Source: Rhodospirillales bacterium (GTDB taxonomy: Bacteria > Pseudomonadota > Alphaproteobacteria > Reyranellales > Reyranellaceae). From it: 48,318 nt of DNA. Within the stretch, counting starts at the first letter, position 1; the number at the start of each line of letters is the position of its first letter. The stretch covers positions 1-48,318 of the forward strand of contig CANIRG010000003.1 in the NCBI GenBank assembly GCA_947469635.1, read 5' to 3'. Below are positions 7,732-16,399 of this stretch, piece by piece. The translations under genes were made by a program, and so were the position numbers. Under the pieces are notes generated by a model. That model saw only the letters and a list, made by a program, of their open reading frames with translations, had not been told where the DNA came from and ran no database searches.

Positions 7732-9426
7732 CTACCGCCGTCCGCCCTTGCGCAGGAGCTTGCCGGGGAGATTGCCCGTGGGCTCGTTGTCGCGCAGCAG
7801 GACCTGGCCATTGACGATGGTGGCGCGCATGCCGTCGGCCTTCTGGCGCAGGCGCTTGGCGCCGCCCGGCAGGTCGGTCACGACCTCGGGCATGCGCGGG
7901 GCCACCGTGTCGGGATCGAACACCACGATGTCGGCGGCCATGCCCTCGCGCAGCAGGCCGCGGTCGTGGAAGCCGAACTGGGTGGCGTTGTCGCACGTGA
8001 TGAGCTTCACCGCCTCCTCCAGCGTGAAGGCCTGCTTCTCGCGCACCCAGTGGCTGAGCAGGTGGGTCTGCAGCGAGGCGTCCATGATCTGCGAGACGTG
8101 CGCGCCCGAGTCGGAGAAGGTCACGACCGAGCGGGGATGCTTCATCAGCTCCAGCGCCTCGGTCTGGTTCTCGTTGGCGATCGGCTGCACCATGAAGAAC
8201 CTCATGTCGCGCTCGAGCGCCATGTCGATCATCAGCTCGACCGGATGCGTGTTCTTCTGGCGCGCGAGCTCGGCCATCGACTTGTGCGGGCCCGCCATCC
8301 TGTCCATGGCGTAGATCCATTCCCATTCCGGCGGCCTCGCTTCGGTGCCGCGCACCGTGGGGCCTTCGTAGGGCCGCGAGGCGATCTCGACCAGGCGGCG
8401 GCGCATGTCGGGATCGAGCAGCGCCTTCTTCTGCTCGGCGAGCGGCTTGGCGCGCATCTCGCTCCACAGCTCCCATTTGTCGAACGGAAGCTGCGTCTCG
8501 AAGGACAGCAGCACGTTCAGTGCCCGGCTGTGCACCTGGGCGAACATGCGGCCGCCCTGGCGCGCGGTGCGCTCGATGATGTCGAAGGTCGAGCGCCAGC
8601 CGCCCGGAGTCGAGCGGCGGTTGAACAGGCCGAAGGTGATCGGCCGGCCGGTCTCGATGGCGAGCTTGGACAGGCCCTCGTAGTAGATGCGCGCCTTGTC
8701 GCTGTCGGCGCCGCGCGGCTCGCCCGCGACCTCGACGATGCCGGCGCCCATCGCCTTCACCAGCGTCGCGAACTCGTGCCAGGTGGCGAGCCGGCTCGCG
8801 ACGGGCTTGTCGTCCGAGGTCTGGTGATTGACGCTGCGGGTCGTCGAGAAGCCGAAGGCGCCGGCGTCGACCGCCTCCTTGGTGAGATGCACCATCCTGG
8901 CGAGATCGTCCTCGCTCGCCTCGTCGGTGAAGGCGCGCTGGCCCATCACGTAGGTGCGCAGCGCACAGTGACCGACGTAGCCCGCGTAGTTGATGCCCTT
9001 GGGCAGCGTGTCGAGCACGTCGAGGAATTCGGGGAAGCTTTCCCAGCGCCACTTGATGCCGGCCAGCATGGCGGCGCGGCTGATGTCCTCGGCACGCTCG
9101 AGGTTGCGGAAGACGAGGTCGGCCTCGGCCTCGCGGCAGGGCGCCAGCGTGAAGCCGCAATTGCCCATCACCACGCTGGTCACGCCCTGGAAGCAGGAGC
9201 TGGTGCCGTGCGGATCCCAGAATATCTGCGCATCCATGTGGGTGTGGCCGTCGACGAAGCCCGGCGACACGACGTGGCCCTCGGCATCGACGGTCTCCTT
9301 CGCCGACGAGGTGATCCGTCCGATCTCGGCGATCTTGCCGTCCTTGACGCCGATGTCGCCGCGAAAGCGCGGCAGTCCGGAACCGTCGACGATCATGCCG
9401 TTCCTGACGATGAGATCGTATGCCAT
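7732..9426 (-). CDS. N-acyl-D-amino-acid deacylase family amidohydrolase
   Basis: Zinc-dependent amidohydrolase of 564 residues, related to D-aminoacylases that release D-amino acids from N-acyl derivatives. Visible features are the N-terminal composite beta domain (DLIVRNGMIVDGSGLPRFRG), the metal motif GFVDGHTHMDAQIFWDP, GVTSVVMGNCGFTLAPCR with the family cysteine, ITFGLFNR, and the C-terminal catalytic region VVTFSDSGAHVSQIMD followed by ADIVVFDPDTVAPRMPEVV. Start ATG 9426 has AGGTTTGCC-type spacing but only a weak ribosome site. It is divergent from the flavin oxidoreductase at 9647, with a repeat pair between. The exact substrate is not determined by sequence. Confidence 0.9.
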   Translation of the reverse strand: MAYDLIVRNGMIVDGSGLPRFRGDIGVKDGKIAEIGRITSSAKETVDAEGHVVSPGFVDGHTHMDAQIFWDPHGTSSCFQGVTSVVMGNCGFTLAPCREAEADLVFRNLERAEDISRAAMLAGIKWRWESFPEFLDVLDTLPKGINYAGYVGHCALRTYVMGQRAFTDEASEDDLARMVHLTKEAVDAGAFGFSTTRSVNHQTSDDKPVASRLATWHEFATLVKAMGAGIVEVAGEPRGADSDKARIYYEGLSKLAIETGRPITFGLFNRRSTPGGWRSTFDIIERTARQGGRMFAQVHSRALNVLLSFETQLPFDKWELWSEMRAKPLAEQKKALLDPDMRRRLVEIASRPYEGPTVRGTEARPPEWEWIYAMDRMAGPHKSMAELARQKNTHPVELMIDMALERDMRFFMVQPIANENQTEALELMKHPRSVVTFSDSGAHVSQIMDASLQTHLLSHWVREKQAFTLEEAVKLITCDNATQFGFHDRGLLREGMAADIVVFDPDTVAPRMPEVVTDLPGGAKRLRQKADGMRATIVNGQVLLRDNEPTGNLPGKLLRKGGRR

Positions 9427-9474
9427 GGCAAACCTCCCGAGCGTTGAGGAAGGCTACGCCTTTGCCCTCCATCC

Positions 9475-9587
9475 GTCATCCCGAGCGAAGGGCCGCAGGC
9501 CCGCAGTCGAGGGACCAGTTCATATCGGATCGCGGAATATGAGGAGGTCCCTCCGCTCCGAGCCTTCGGCCCTCCGGTCGGGATGAC
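9475..9587. repeat. Head-to-head pair of GTCATCCCGA repeats
   Basis: One unit runs 9475-9523 (GTCATCCCGA ... GAGGGACCAGTTCAT) and its inverted partner 9538-9587 (ATATGAGGAGGTCCCTC ... GGTCGGGATGAC). Together they can fold into a long hairpin. They occupy most of the gap between two divergent genes (9427-9646). The same unit recurs at 18883, 19231-19463 and 20209-20314. Confidence 0.8.
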
Positions 9588-9646
9588 GGGTAGAGATGGC
9601 TGGCTTAGGATCATCCGACGCAAACAAAGAAGCGCACCGAGGAAAT

Positions 9647-10720
9647 ATGGAATTCGGCGTTCTTTTCACCTCGCATCCCAACCCGCAGGAAGAGCCCTAC
9701 CCGCACCGCGACGTCCATGCGCGCACCACGGACGAGGTGATCGAGGCCGAGCGGCTGGGTTACGACACGGCGTGGATCGCCGAGCATCATTTCGCGACCA
9801 GCTACGGCATCATGCCGGACTGCTTCGCCTACATGGCCTATCTCGCGGCCAAGACCAGCCGCATCAAGCTCGCTGCGGGGGTGATCACGCTGCCGCTCTA
9901 CGATCCGATCCGCGTGGTCGAGAACGCGAGCTTCGTCGATATCCTGTCCAACGGCCGCGTCATGCTGGGCATCGGCTCGGGCTACCGGCCCTACGAGTTC
10001 GAAGGGCTGGGCAAGGATTTCGACTCGCGCCGCGACCAGGTCGAGGAGGCGGTGGGGCTGATGTTCGAGGCCTTCCACCGCCATCGCTGGGACCACAAGG
10101 GCAAGTCCTACAGCGGCACGGTGCAGGCACCCTACGAGATGCTACCGCATCCCGTGCAGATGCCGCATCCGCCGCTCTACATGGCCGGCGGCACCGACCG
10201 CTCGATTGGCTACTGCGGGCGCAACGGCTTCGGCCTGATGCTCTCGACCTTGCCCGGCATCGAGACGCTGGCGGCGCAGACCGCGCTCTACAAGCGCGAG
10301 CTGGCGACGGCGACGGCCGAGCGCCGCCAGAACCCCGCTGCCGGCCAGATCGACATCGCGCGCTGGGTCTACATCGCCGACACCGACGCCCAGGCCCGCG
10401 CCGAGACCGAGGAAGCGATCGTGAAGCACATCGCGCACTTCGGCGGCACCGGCACCGGCGGCTATCTCGGCTCGGTCTCGGAGAAAGGTGGCCAGCTCAA
10501 CTACGACGATCTGCTCGCGACCACGCTGCTGCACGGCTCGGCCGAGACGGTGATCGCCAGGCTGCGCGAGATGCAGGCGCGCGCCGGCATGACCTCGCTG
10601 CTGTTGCACTATCCGCCCTATTACGGGCGCGAGAAGGCAATGAAGAGCCTGAAGCTGTTCGCCGAGCGCGTGATCCCGGCCTTTCGGCCGCCGGCGAGGC
10701 GGATGGCCGCGGCGGAGTGA
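9647..10720 (+). CDS. LLM-class flavin-dependent oxidoreductase
   Basis: Luciferase-like monooxygenase fold, 357 residues, using reduced FMN or F420. Motifs include EFGVLFTSHPNP at the start, ERLGYDTAWIAEHHF at about residue 40, AAGVITLPLYDPIRVVE, GRVMLGIGSGYRPYEFEGLG and the late SAETVIARLREMQARAG and LLLHYPPYYG. ATG 9647 is preferred to upstream in-frame codons because GAGGA lies just ahead and the family begins there. Its stop overlaps the GTG of the next gene, so the two are probably co-translated. The substrate is unknown. Confidence 0.92.
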   Translation: MEFGVLFTSHPNPQEEPYPHRDVHARTTDEVIEAERLGYDTAWIAEHHFATSYGIMPDCFAYMAYLAAKTSRIKLAAGVITLPLYDPIRVVENASFVDILSNGRVMLGIGSGYRPYEFEGLGKDFDSRRDQVEEAVGLMFEAFHRHRWDHKGKSYSGTVQAPYEMLPHPVQMPHPPLYMAGGTDRSIGYCGRNGFGLMLSTLPGIETLAAQTALYKRELATATAERRQNPAAGQIDIARWVYIADTDAQARAETEEAIVKHIAHFGGTGTGGYLGSVSEKGGQLNYDDLLATTLLHGSAETVIARLREMQARAGMTSLLLHYPPYYGREKAMKSLKLFAERVIPAFRPPARRMAAAE

Positions 10721-11751
10721 CGGACCGCATCGAAGAAGCCATCCGCGCCTGCCGACGCGAGGGCGATGCCGTGTCGGCAGCGACGCTCATGCTCGAACGC
10801 TGGCGCGCCATCGATGCCGAAGCCAGGGCAGTCTTGGCGCGGGACGTCGAGGAACGGTGGCGGAGCGATCCTCTGCACTCGATGTCGGCAACGAATACCT
10901 TCCGTCACATAGAGTTTATTCGTGCAGGGTTCGGGCGGGCCCTGGCTGCCATCGTCGATTGGCCGGAGGTCGGCCTCGCCCTGCTCGACGAGCCGGAGCT
11001 TGGCCGTTGGCAGCCTGCATTGATCGGCCAGCTTGCCCGCGACGAAGCGTTGCGACCCTCCATGATCGACCGGGCTCTCGCGCAGCACCGCGGGAACGTC
11101 CCGCTCATGCGCTCGTTCGTCGAGACCGGTGCCACGCGAGGGGATCGCCGCCTGCTGGATGCCGCGGCGACGATGCTGCTCGACTCCCCGCAGCACTCTA
11201 GTGACCTCGCGGCAGGCCTCGCGAGGGCCTACGCCGATCTCGGCGATCTGGAGACGGCGAGCCGCATCGCACTCGCTTCGCTCCTCCGGAATGGCGATAC
11301 CGGCCCGTTGCTCGGATTGCTGTCGCACACGCATTGCCCGGTTCCCGAGCCGGCCTATGAAGCGGTGGTTCGTCTATCCGACGACGCAAAGCGGGCAAGA
11401 ACGGTCGCGGACCTGCGGCAGCTCGGATATGCCGAAGCAGCCGCGCGGCTCGCGACCATGCTGCTGAAGAGCGGACGCGGCACCAAGAGCATGTTTGCGC
11501 CGGCGATGCTGATGGCCGAGGAGAATCCAGCCGCAGCGCTCGACATCGTCGAAGCGCTCGTCCACGCGGCCACCACTCCGCCGAACACCGCGCTCGGTGT
11601 CGGCTTCCAGTTGGTGCTCGCGCGGTTTCTGGGTTCCGTCGCGATGACCGAGGCAACCGCGTCAAGGGTTCTCGCCCTGGCGGAGTTCGTCACGCCGCGT
11701 CCTGTCCGGGAAGAGATCGTCGCCCGGGCGACGAGCCGCAGGGGGTCGTAG
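10717..11751 (+). CDS. Unknown helical-repeat-like protein
   Basis: I do not recognise this 344-residue product. It is rich in Ala, Leu and Arg and reads as successive helices, with one TPR-like stretch (LAAGLARAYADLGDLETASR) around residues 165-190. That suggests an all-helical repeat scaffold of HEAT or TPR type. No signal peptide or membrane segment is seen. GTG 10717 overlaps the stop of the flavin oxidoreductase by four bases, which implies translational coupling and perhaps a shared role. ATG 10789 is an alternative start. It converges on the SUMF1 gene with 22 bases between stops. Confidence 0.6.
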   Translation: MTDRIEEAIRACRREGDAVSAATLMLERWRAIDAEARAVLARDVEERWRSDPLHSMSATNTFRHIEFIRAGFGRALAAIVDWPEVGLALLDEPELGRWQPALIGQLARDEALRPSMIDRALAQHRGNVPLMRSFVETGATRGDRRLLDAAATMLLDSPQHSSDLAAGLARAYADLGDLETASRIALASLLRNGDTGPLLGLLSHTHCPVPEPAYEAVVRLSDDAKRARTVADLRQLGYAEAAARLATMLLKSGRGTKSMFAPAMLMAEENPAAALDIVEALVHAATTPPNTALGVGFQLVLARFLGSVAMTEATASRVLALAEFVTPRPVREEIVARATSRRGS

Positions 11752-11773
11752 CGGCGAAGCGGCGCTCGCGGGC

Positions 11774-12706
11774 CTAATCGGCGCGAACCACGCGGAAGCC
11801 GCCTTTGGTCGACCGGCTTCCCACGGGCTCTCCGCCCCGGTCTGCGGAGCGCACGATCCACGGATAGCTGTCCCAGGCGCCGCCGCGCCGGATGCGCCGA
11901 TCGCAGGTGCCGCCGTCCGATGCTCCCCACGCGGAACCGTCCGCCGGCGCGTCTTCATAGGTCTGGTGCCGGCAATCCGCCGTCCATTGCCAGACATTGC
12001 CCAGCATGTCGTGGAAGCCCCACGGATTGGCGGCAAACGACGCGACCGGTGACGTATAGGCATGGCCGTCGCTGCATCTGAGGAACTGCTCGAAGGAATT
12101 CACGAAGTTGAGCGTCGTCCGCAGCATCTGGTCGCTCATGTTGGCATAGCGGCACGCGCCGTCGCGGCCATCGCCCCAGAAGCGCGCTGTCTGCGTTCCC
12201 GCGCGGGCAACGTATTCCCACTCCGCTTCCGAAGGCAGGCGATAGGTCTTGCCGGTGGTCGACCCCAGCCAGCCAACATAGGCGACGGCGTCCAGCCACG
12301 ACACGCATACCGCGGGATGACCGCCGGTTTGCGCGAAGCCGGGATTGCGCCAGTCGCGGCCCGGGATGTCGTGAAACTTGCCGTCGGCGCCGAGGCCGAG
12401 GCACGAGCCACCCATGTCGCGCTTCGTCGCGACGACAAAGGCCGCGAGCTCGTCGCGCGTCACCGGCGTGCGGCCCATCCGGAACGAGCCGAGGGTGACC
12501 GGGTGCCGCGGAACCGAGCGACCGCGAAACTGCAGCGGTACGCCTTCCCTCTCCTCCTCGCCCGCCGGTGCCCCCATGACGAACGACCCTGCAGCGACTC
12601 GCAGAAGCTCGGGACAGGTCGGGCAATCCCTCTGGGCAACCGGTTGCTGCGCCCCAGCCGGCCAGGCCAGCAGGACGGACACGAGCATCATCGGCCATGC
12701 CCTCAT
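11774..12706 (-). CDS. Exported SUMF1/formylglycine-enzyme-like domain protein
   Basis: 310 residues with an N-terminal signal peptide (MRAWPMMLVSVLLAWPAGAQ). A SUMF1-type domain follows: CPTCPELLRVAAGSFVMGAP, MGRTPVTRDELAAFV, GGHPAVCVSWLDAVAYVGWL, GKTYRLPSEAEWEYVARAG, NPWGFHDMLGNVWQWTADC and GGAWDSYPWIVRSADR, ending KGGFRVVRAD. The paired C-terminal cysteines that make formylglycine in true FGE are not evident, so a sulfatase-activating role is unlikely. A secreted, non-catalytic or altered-function member is more plausible. Its start lies at the end of the frameshifted paralogue just upstream, from which it reads without an intervening stop. Confidence 0.85.
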   Translation of the reverse strand: MRAWPMMLVSVLLAWPAGAQQPVAQRDCPTCPELLRVAAGSFVMGAPAGEEEREGVPLQFRGRSVPRHPVTLGSFRMGRTPVTRDELAAFVVATKRDMGGSCLGLGADGKFHDIPGRDWRNPGFAQTGGHPAVCVSWLDAVAYVGWLGSTTGKTYRLPSEAEWEYVARAGTQTARFWGDGRDGACRYANMSDQMLRTTLNFVNSFEQFLRCSDGHAYTSPVASFAANPWGFHDMLGNVWQWTADCRHQTYEDAPADGSAWGASDGGTCDRRIRRGGAWDSYPWIVRSADRGGEPVGSRSTKGGFRVVRAD

Positions 12707-13661
12707 CGCAGGGCCCCAATCGACCTGCACGACGCGAAAGCCCATGTCCGTAAAGCGGAGGCCGACGGGCTCGAAGCTGTGGGCCGTGGCTCGGACATTG
12801 GCGGGAAGCTCGCTCCACGAGCCGCCGCGCGCGACGCGCTGGTCGCGATCGCCGCCCTCCTTGGCATCCCACCAGCGGCCGTCGTCGGGCGCGCCCTGGC
12901 AGGTCTGGTGCACGCAATCCCGCATCCATTGCCGGACATTGCCCAGCATGTCGTGGAAGCCCCAGGGATTCCCGGTGAAGGAATCGACAGGTGAGGTATA
13001 GGCGTGACCATCGCGGCATCCGAAGAATCGCCGCGGAGAGGCCTCGACCTCGAGCATGGCACGCAGCGTCTGATCGCCGGTGTTGGCGTAGCGGCAGGCA
13101 TCGTCGCGGCCGTCACCCCAGAAGCGTGCAGCGCCCGTTCCCGCCCGGGCGACATAATCCCACTCCGCTTCCGACGGCAGACGGTAGGTCTTACCGGTAT
13201 TCTTGCCGAGCCACTCCACGTAGGCGACGGCGTCGGCCCAGAACACGCACACCGCCGGTGATGGCCCGCCTGCACGAAGCCGGGGTTGCGCCAGTCGCTC
13301 TCCTTGAGCCCCCGGGATTTGCCGTCGCTCCCCGGGCCCCAGCATGAGCCGCTGGTCGCGTGCATGGTCGCCGCCACGAAGGCCGCGAACTCGTTGCGCG
13401 TCACGGGAGCGCAGCCCATCCGGAAGTGGTAGTCGATGGTCACCGGTGCTGGGGAGCGGCCCGGCCGCGCGCTTTCGGCGGCACGTCCTCGCGCTCCTCC
13501 TCACCGTCCGGTGCGCCCATGAGGAATGAGCCCGGCGACACGCGCAGCAGCTCGGGGCAGGTGGTGCAGTCCTTCACCGCCGCCGGCTGTCCCCATGCCG
13601 GCAGGGCCAGCATCGCGATAAGCGTAAACGGTCCCCAACGCTTCATGCCCGATCTTTTCAT
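12707..13661 (-). pseudogene. Second SUMF1-domain gene with two frameshifts
   Basis: A paralogue of the gene at 11774, split over three frames. Frame one gives the signal peptide and MKRWGPFTLIAMLALPAWGQ, then DCTTCPELLRVSPGSFLMGA, up to RGRAAPQH. Frame two resumes at VTIDYHFRMGCAPVTRNEFA and runs to NPGFVQAGHH. Frame three continues AVCVFWADAVAYVEWLGKN to GFRVVQVDWGPA. Each break is explained by one missing C on the coding strand, where CACCGG stands for an expected CACCCGG (plus-strand 13441-13448 and 13255-13260). With both restored, the frame would run without a stop into the next gene. GAGGGA precedes ATG 13661. Either a decayed copy or two assembly errors. Confidence 0.8.
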
Positions 13662-13698
13662 GGCTTCCCTCACCTTCCGGCTCTAAAAGCCCGCTCAC

Positions 13699-14556
13699 GT
13701 GCCCAACAATACCTCGCTCGGCGCCCTCCTCACCATGCTCGCGATGCTGTGCTTCGCCGCCATGGATGCGATGAGCAAATGGCTCGTGGCCGACTATGCG
13801 GTCGGCCAGATGATGTGGATCCGCTACGCGCTGCTCTGCCTGTTCACCTGGTTCCTGGTGCGCCGCCGCGGCCTCCTGACCACGTTCAGGACGCAGCGGC
13901 CCTGGCTGCAGATCGTCCGCTCCCTGGTCGCCGTGATCGAAGGCGGGATGTTCGTGCTGGCCTTCCGCTACCTGCCGCTGGCCGACACGCATGCCATCGC
14001 CGCCACCTCGCCGCTGATCGTGATCGCGCTCGGCGTCCTGTTCCTCGGCGAACGCGCCGACCTGGCGCGCTGGCTCGCGGTGGGCGCCGGCTTCGCGGGC
14101 GTCCTGCTGATCGTGCGGCCGGGCTTCCGCAGCTTCGACTGGCCGGTGCTGCTGCCACTGCTGGGCGCGGGCCTGTGGGCGGGCTACCAGGTGATGACGC
14201 GCCTCGCCTCGCGCCACGATTCGCCCGATACGTCGCTCCTCTGGTCGGCCGCCGTGGCGCTCGTCGCCACCAGCTTCGTCGGGCCGTTGGACTGGAAGTG
14301 GCCGACGCCCACCGCCTGGGCGCTGATGTTCGTCATCGCCGCCATCGGCGCGGTGGCGCACTACGCCCTCATCAAGGCGCTGGATTTCGCCGAGGCCGGC
14401 GCCGTCCAGCCCTACAGCTACAGCCTGCTGGTATGGGCGGCCCTGCTGGGCGTCGTCGTGTTCGGCGACATCCCCGACGGCTGGACGCTGCTGGGCGCCG
14501 CCATCGTCGTGGCGAGCGGCCTCTACAGCTGGCGCCGCGAGCGCCGAGGGCGATAG
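13699..14556 (+). CDS. EamA/DMT-family transporter
   Basis: Inner-membrane drug/metabolite exporter of 285 residues with ten predicted helices in two repeated EamA halves. Visible segments include LGALLTMLAMLCFAAMDAMS, FVLAFRYLPLADTHAIAATS, PLIVIALGVLFLGERADLAR, ALIKALDFAEAGAVQPYSYS and LLVWAALLGVVVFGDIPDGW. The two glutamate-loop motifs (FLGER and FGDIP) end the half-repeats as in the family. GTG 13699 is chosen because the next ATG (13735) would cut into the first helix. It converges with the small secreted protein gene, stop to stop within four bases. The exported compound is unknown. Confidence 0.9.
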   Translation: MPNNTSLGALLTMLAMLCFAAMDAMSKWLVADYAVGQMMWIRYALLCLFTWFLVRRRGLLTTFRTQRPWLQIVRSLVAVIEGGMFVLAFRYLPLADTHAIAATSPLIVIALGVLFLGERADLARWLAVGAGFAGVLLIVRPGFRSFDWPVLLPLLGAGLWAGYQVMTRLASRHDSPDTSLLWSAAVALVATSFVGPLDWKWPTPTAWALMFVIAAIGAVAHYALIKALDFAEAGAVQPYSYSLLVWAALLGVVVFGDIPDGWTLLGAAIVVASGLYSWRRERRGR

Positions 14557-14559
14557 AGC

Positions 14560-15069
14560 CTACTTCTGGCGCTTCATCTCGTTGCAGGCCACGATCATCG
14601 TCGGCGGGCTGACATGACGGTAGCAGAACTGGACGGTGTCCTTGTCGACCACCGTGCCGTCGAGCAGGCCCTGGCGGCCGGCGATATAGACCCATTTCCC
14701 GTCGGGCGAGATCGAGCCGATGATCTGCTCGACGGCTGAATCGGACGCCACCGTGCCCCAGAAGCGCTTACCGTCCTGGCCTTCGATCTTGTAAGTGAAG
14801 GTCTGCGAGCGCAGCCGGTGGCTGCCGGCGGCCTTGGCCGGCGAGCCTGGCGGATGATGGGCGGCAAGCCCGCTCACGATCGCCTCGCCGGTGCCCTTCC
14901 ACGTCCCCTTCATGTCGGAGATCGTCGCAACCGCCGGTGCCGGGGCTGGCACGGGCGCCGGCACCGCGGTTGGAGCAGTGCCCGGGCGCGATGCCTGCGC
15001 CAGGGCGCCGACTGTGCCGGCAGCGATCGCGACCGCCAGCAGCGCGGCGACATGAACCAAACGCACCAT
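14560..15069 (-). CDS. Small secreted protein of unknown function
   Basis: 169 residues with a signal peptide (VHVAALLAVAIAAGTVGALA) and a proline/alanine-rich linker (PTAVPAPVPAPAPAVA). The globular part contains MKGTWKGTGEAIVSGLAAHH, TFTYKIEGQDGKRFWGTVAS and SPDGKWVYIAGRQGLLDGTV. The shape (TWKGTGEAI ... KIEGQDGKRFWGT) resembles small lipocalin-like or beta-barrel secreted proteins. I cannot name a family with certainty. It ends at CNEMKRQK and lies downstream of the SDR gene on the same strand, starting 25 bases after it. Confidence 0.7.
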   Translation of the reverse strand: MVRLVHVAALLAVAIAAGTVGALAQASRPGTAPTAVPAPVPAPAPAVATISDMKGTWKGTGEAIVSGLAAHHPPGSPAKAAGSHRLRSQTFTYKIEGQDGKRFWGTVASDSAVEQIIGSISPDGKWVYIAGRQGLLDGTVVDKDTVQFCYRHVSPPTMIVACNEMKRQK

Positions 15070-15093
15070 GCAAAGTCCCCCTCTTGCCTCGGC

Positions 15094-15882
15094 TCAACGC
15101 GGCCATTGTCGCAACGCGACCAGACCGCCGTCGATCGGTAGCATGACCCCCGTCACCCACCGCGATTCGTCCGAGGCAAGATACACGGCGCCATGGGCGA
15201 TGTCCCAGGCGGTGCCTTCGGCCTTCATCGGCACCATGTTCTTGCGCCGTTCCCGCGCCTCGGCACCGAGATGCGCTACCATCGGCGTATGGACCGAGCC
15301 CACGATGATGCAGTTGGCGCGGATGTTCTGCGTGGCGTAGTCGGCCGCCACCGAGAGGGTGAAGCCGTGCAGGCCGGCCTTGGCCGTCGCATAGGCGACC
15401 GCGCCGGGGCTGCCGATCAGGCCCAGCGCACCCGCGATCGACGACACCATGATGATCGATCCGCCGCCACCTTCCTTCATCCTGGGCAGGCAGTATTTGG
15501 TGCAGAGCATGGTGGTGGTGAGATTGGCCTCCAGCACCTTGTTCCAGTCCGCCAGAGTCACCGCCTCGGGCGTGCCGGGCGCGCCGATGCCGACATTGTT
15601 GTGCAGGATGTCGAGCCGTCCGTAGGTCTTGACCGCGAACGCGGCCATCGCTTCGGCGGCATCGGCCTTGGCCATGTCGCCCGCAAACACTGCGGCCTCG
15701 CCGCCTTCGGCCACGATCTGCTTCCTGAGCTTCTCCGCACGCTCCGCGCTGCGATTGACCAGCACGACCCTGGCGCCTTCGCGCGCGAACAGCAAGGCGG
15801 TCGCCATGCCGTTGCCGACACCCTCGCCGCGCGGCGCCGCACCGGTCACCACGGCGACCTTGCCCTTGAGACGATCCGTCAT
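15094..15882 (-). CDS. Short-chain dehydrogenase/reductase (SDR)
   Basis: 262-residue NAD(P)-dependent oxidoreductase of the classical SDR fold. The cofactor motif is VVTGAAPRGEGVGNGMA, followed by LDILHNNVGIG (the NNxG motif), the catalytic serine in IIMVSSIAGALG and tyrosine/lysine in AYATAKAGLHGF. The C-terminal signature GVMLPIDGGLVA is also present. The insertion GAAPRGEG makes the first glycine loop slightly longer than usual. No neighbour defines its substrate. It is divergent from the GFA-family gene with 37 bases between starts. Confidence 0.93.
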   Translation of the reverse strand: MTDRLKGKVAVVTGAAPRGEGVGNGMATALLFAREGARVVLVNRSAERAEKLRKQIVAEGGEAAVFAGDMAKADAAEAMAAFAVKTYGRLDILHNNVGIGAPGTPEAVTLADWNKVLEANLTTTMLCTKYCLPRMKEGGGGSIIMVSSIAGALGLIGSPGAVAYATAKAGLHGFTLSVAADYATQNIRANCIIVGSVHTPMVAHLGAEARERRKNMVPMKAEGTAWDIAHGAVYLASDESRWVTGVMLPIDGGLVALRQWPR

Positions 15883-15919
15883 CTAACTGTCCTCCCCGCA
15901 AATCGTATGGGTTGAAACC

Positions 15920-16399
15920 ATGACCGGCAACACGGAGTCCTTCGAGGGCGGCTGCACCTGCCGCCAGGTGCGCTACCGCATGACCTCGCGCCCGCTCTTC
16001 GTGCATTGCTGCCACTGCACCTGGTGCCAGCGGGAGACCGGCGCATCCTTCGCGCTCAACGCCATGATCGAGGCCGACCGCGTCGAGCTGCTCGCGGGTG
16101 AGCCCGAGGCGGTCGACACGCCGTCGGCCAGCGGCAAGGGTCAGAAGATTTCGCGCTGCCCCACCTGCCGAGTGGCGCTATGGAGCAACTATGCCGGCGC
16201 GGGCAACGCCGTGCGCTTCCTGCGCGTGGGCACGCTCGACGCGGGCCATGGCATCGGCCCCGACATCCATATCTTCACCTCGACCAAGCAGCCCTGGGTC
16301 GCCCTGCCCGAGGGCGCGCCTGCTGTTCAGGAGTTCTATCAGGCGAGCAAGATGTGGCCGAAGGAGAGCCTGGAGCGGCGCGCCGCGCTCAGGAAATGA
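15920..16399 (+). CDS. GFA-family zinc-binding protein
   Basis: 159-residue protein of the glutathione-dependent formaldehyde-activating enzyme/CENP-V family. Zinc ligands are visible in FEGGCTCRQVRYRM, FVHCCHCTWCQRETGAS and ISRCPTCRVALWSNY, the family's cysteine pattern. The fold is known, but most members have no proven activity, so a formaldehyde role is not assured. Start ATG 15920. Its 3' end overlaps the convergent GntR regulator gene by 11 bases. Confidence 0.9.
   Translation: MTGNTESFEGGCTCRQVRYRMTSRPLFVHCCHCTWCQRETGASFALNAMIEADRVELLAGEPEAVDTPSASGKGQKISRCPTCRVALWSNYAGAGNAVRFLRVGTLDAGHGIGPDIHIFTSTKQPWVALPEGAPAVQEFYQASKMWPKESLERRAALRK

Noticed and set aside
11774-12706. True formylglycine-generating enzyme
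   Set aside because: The paired C-terminal cysteines needed for catalysis are not evident and no sulfatase gene is present.
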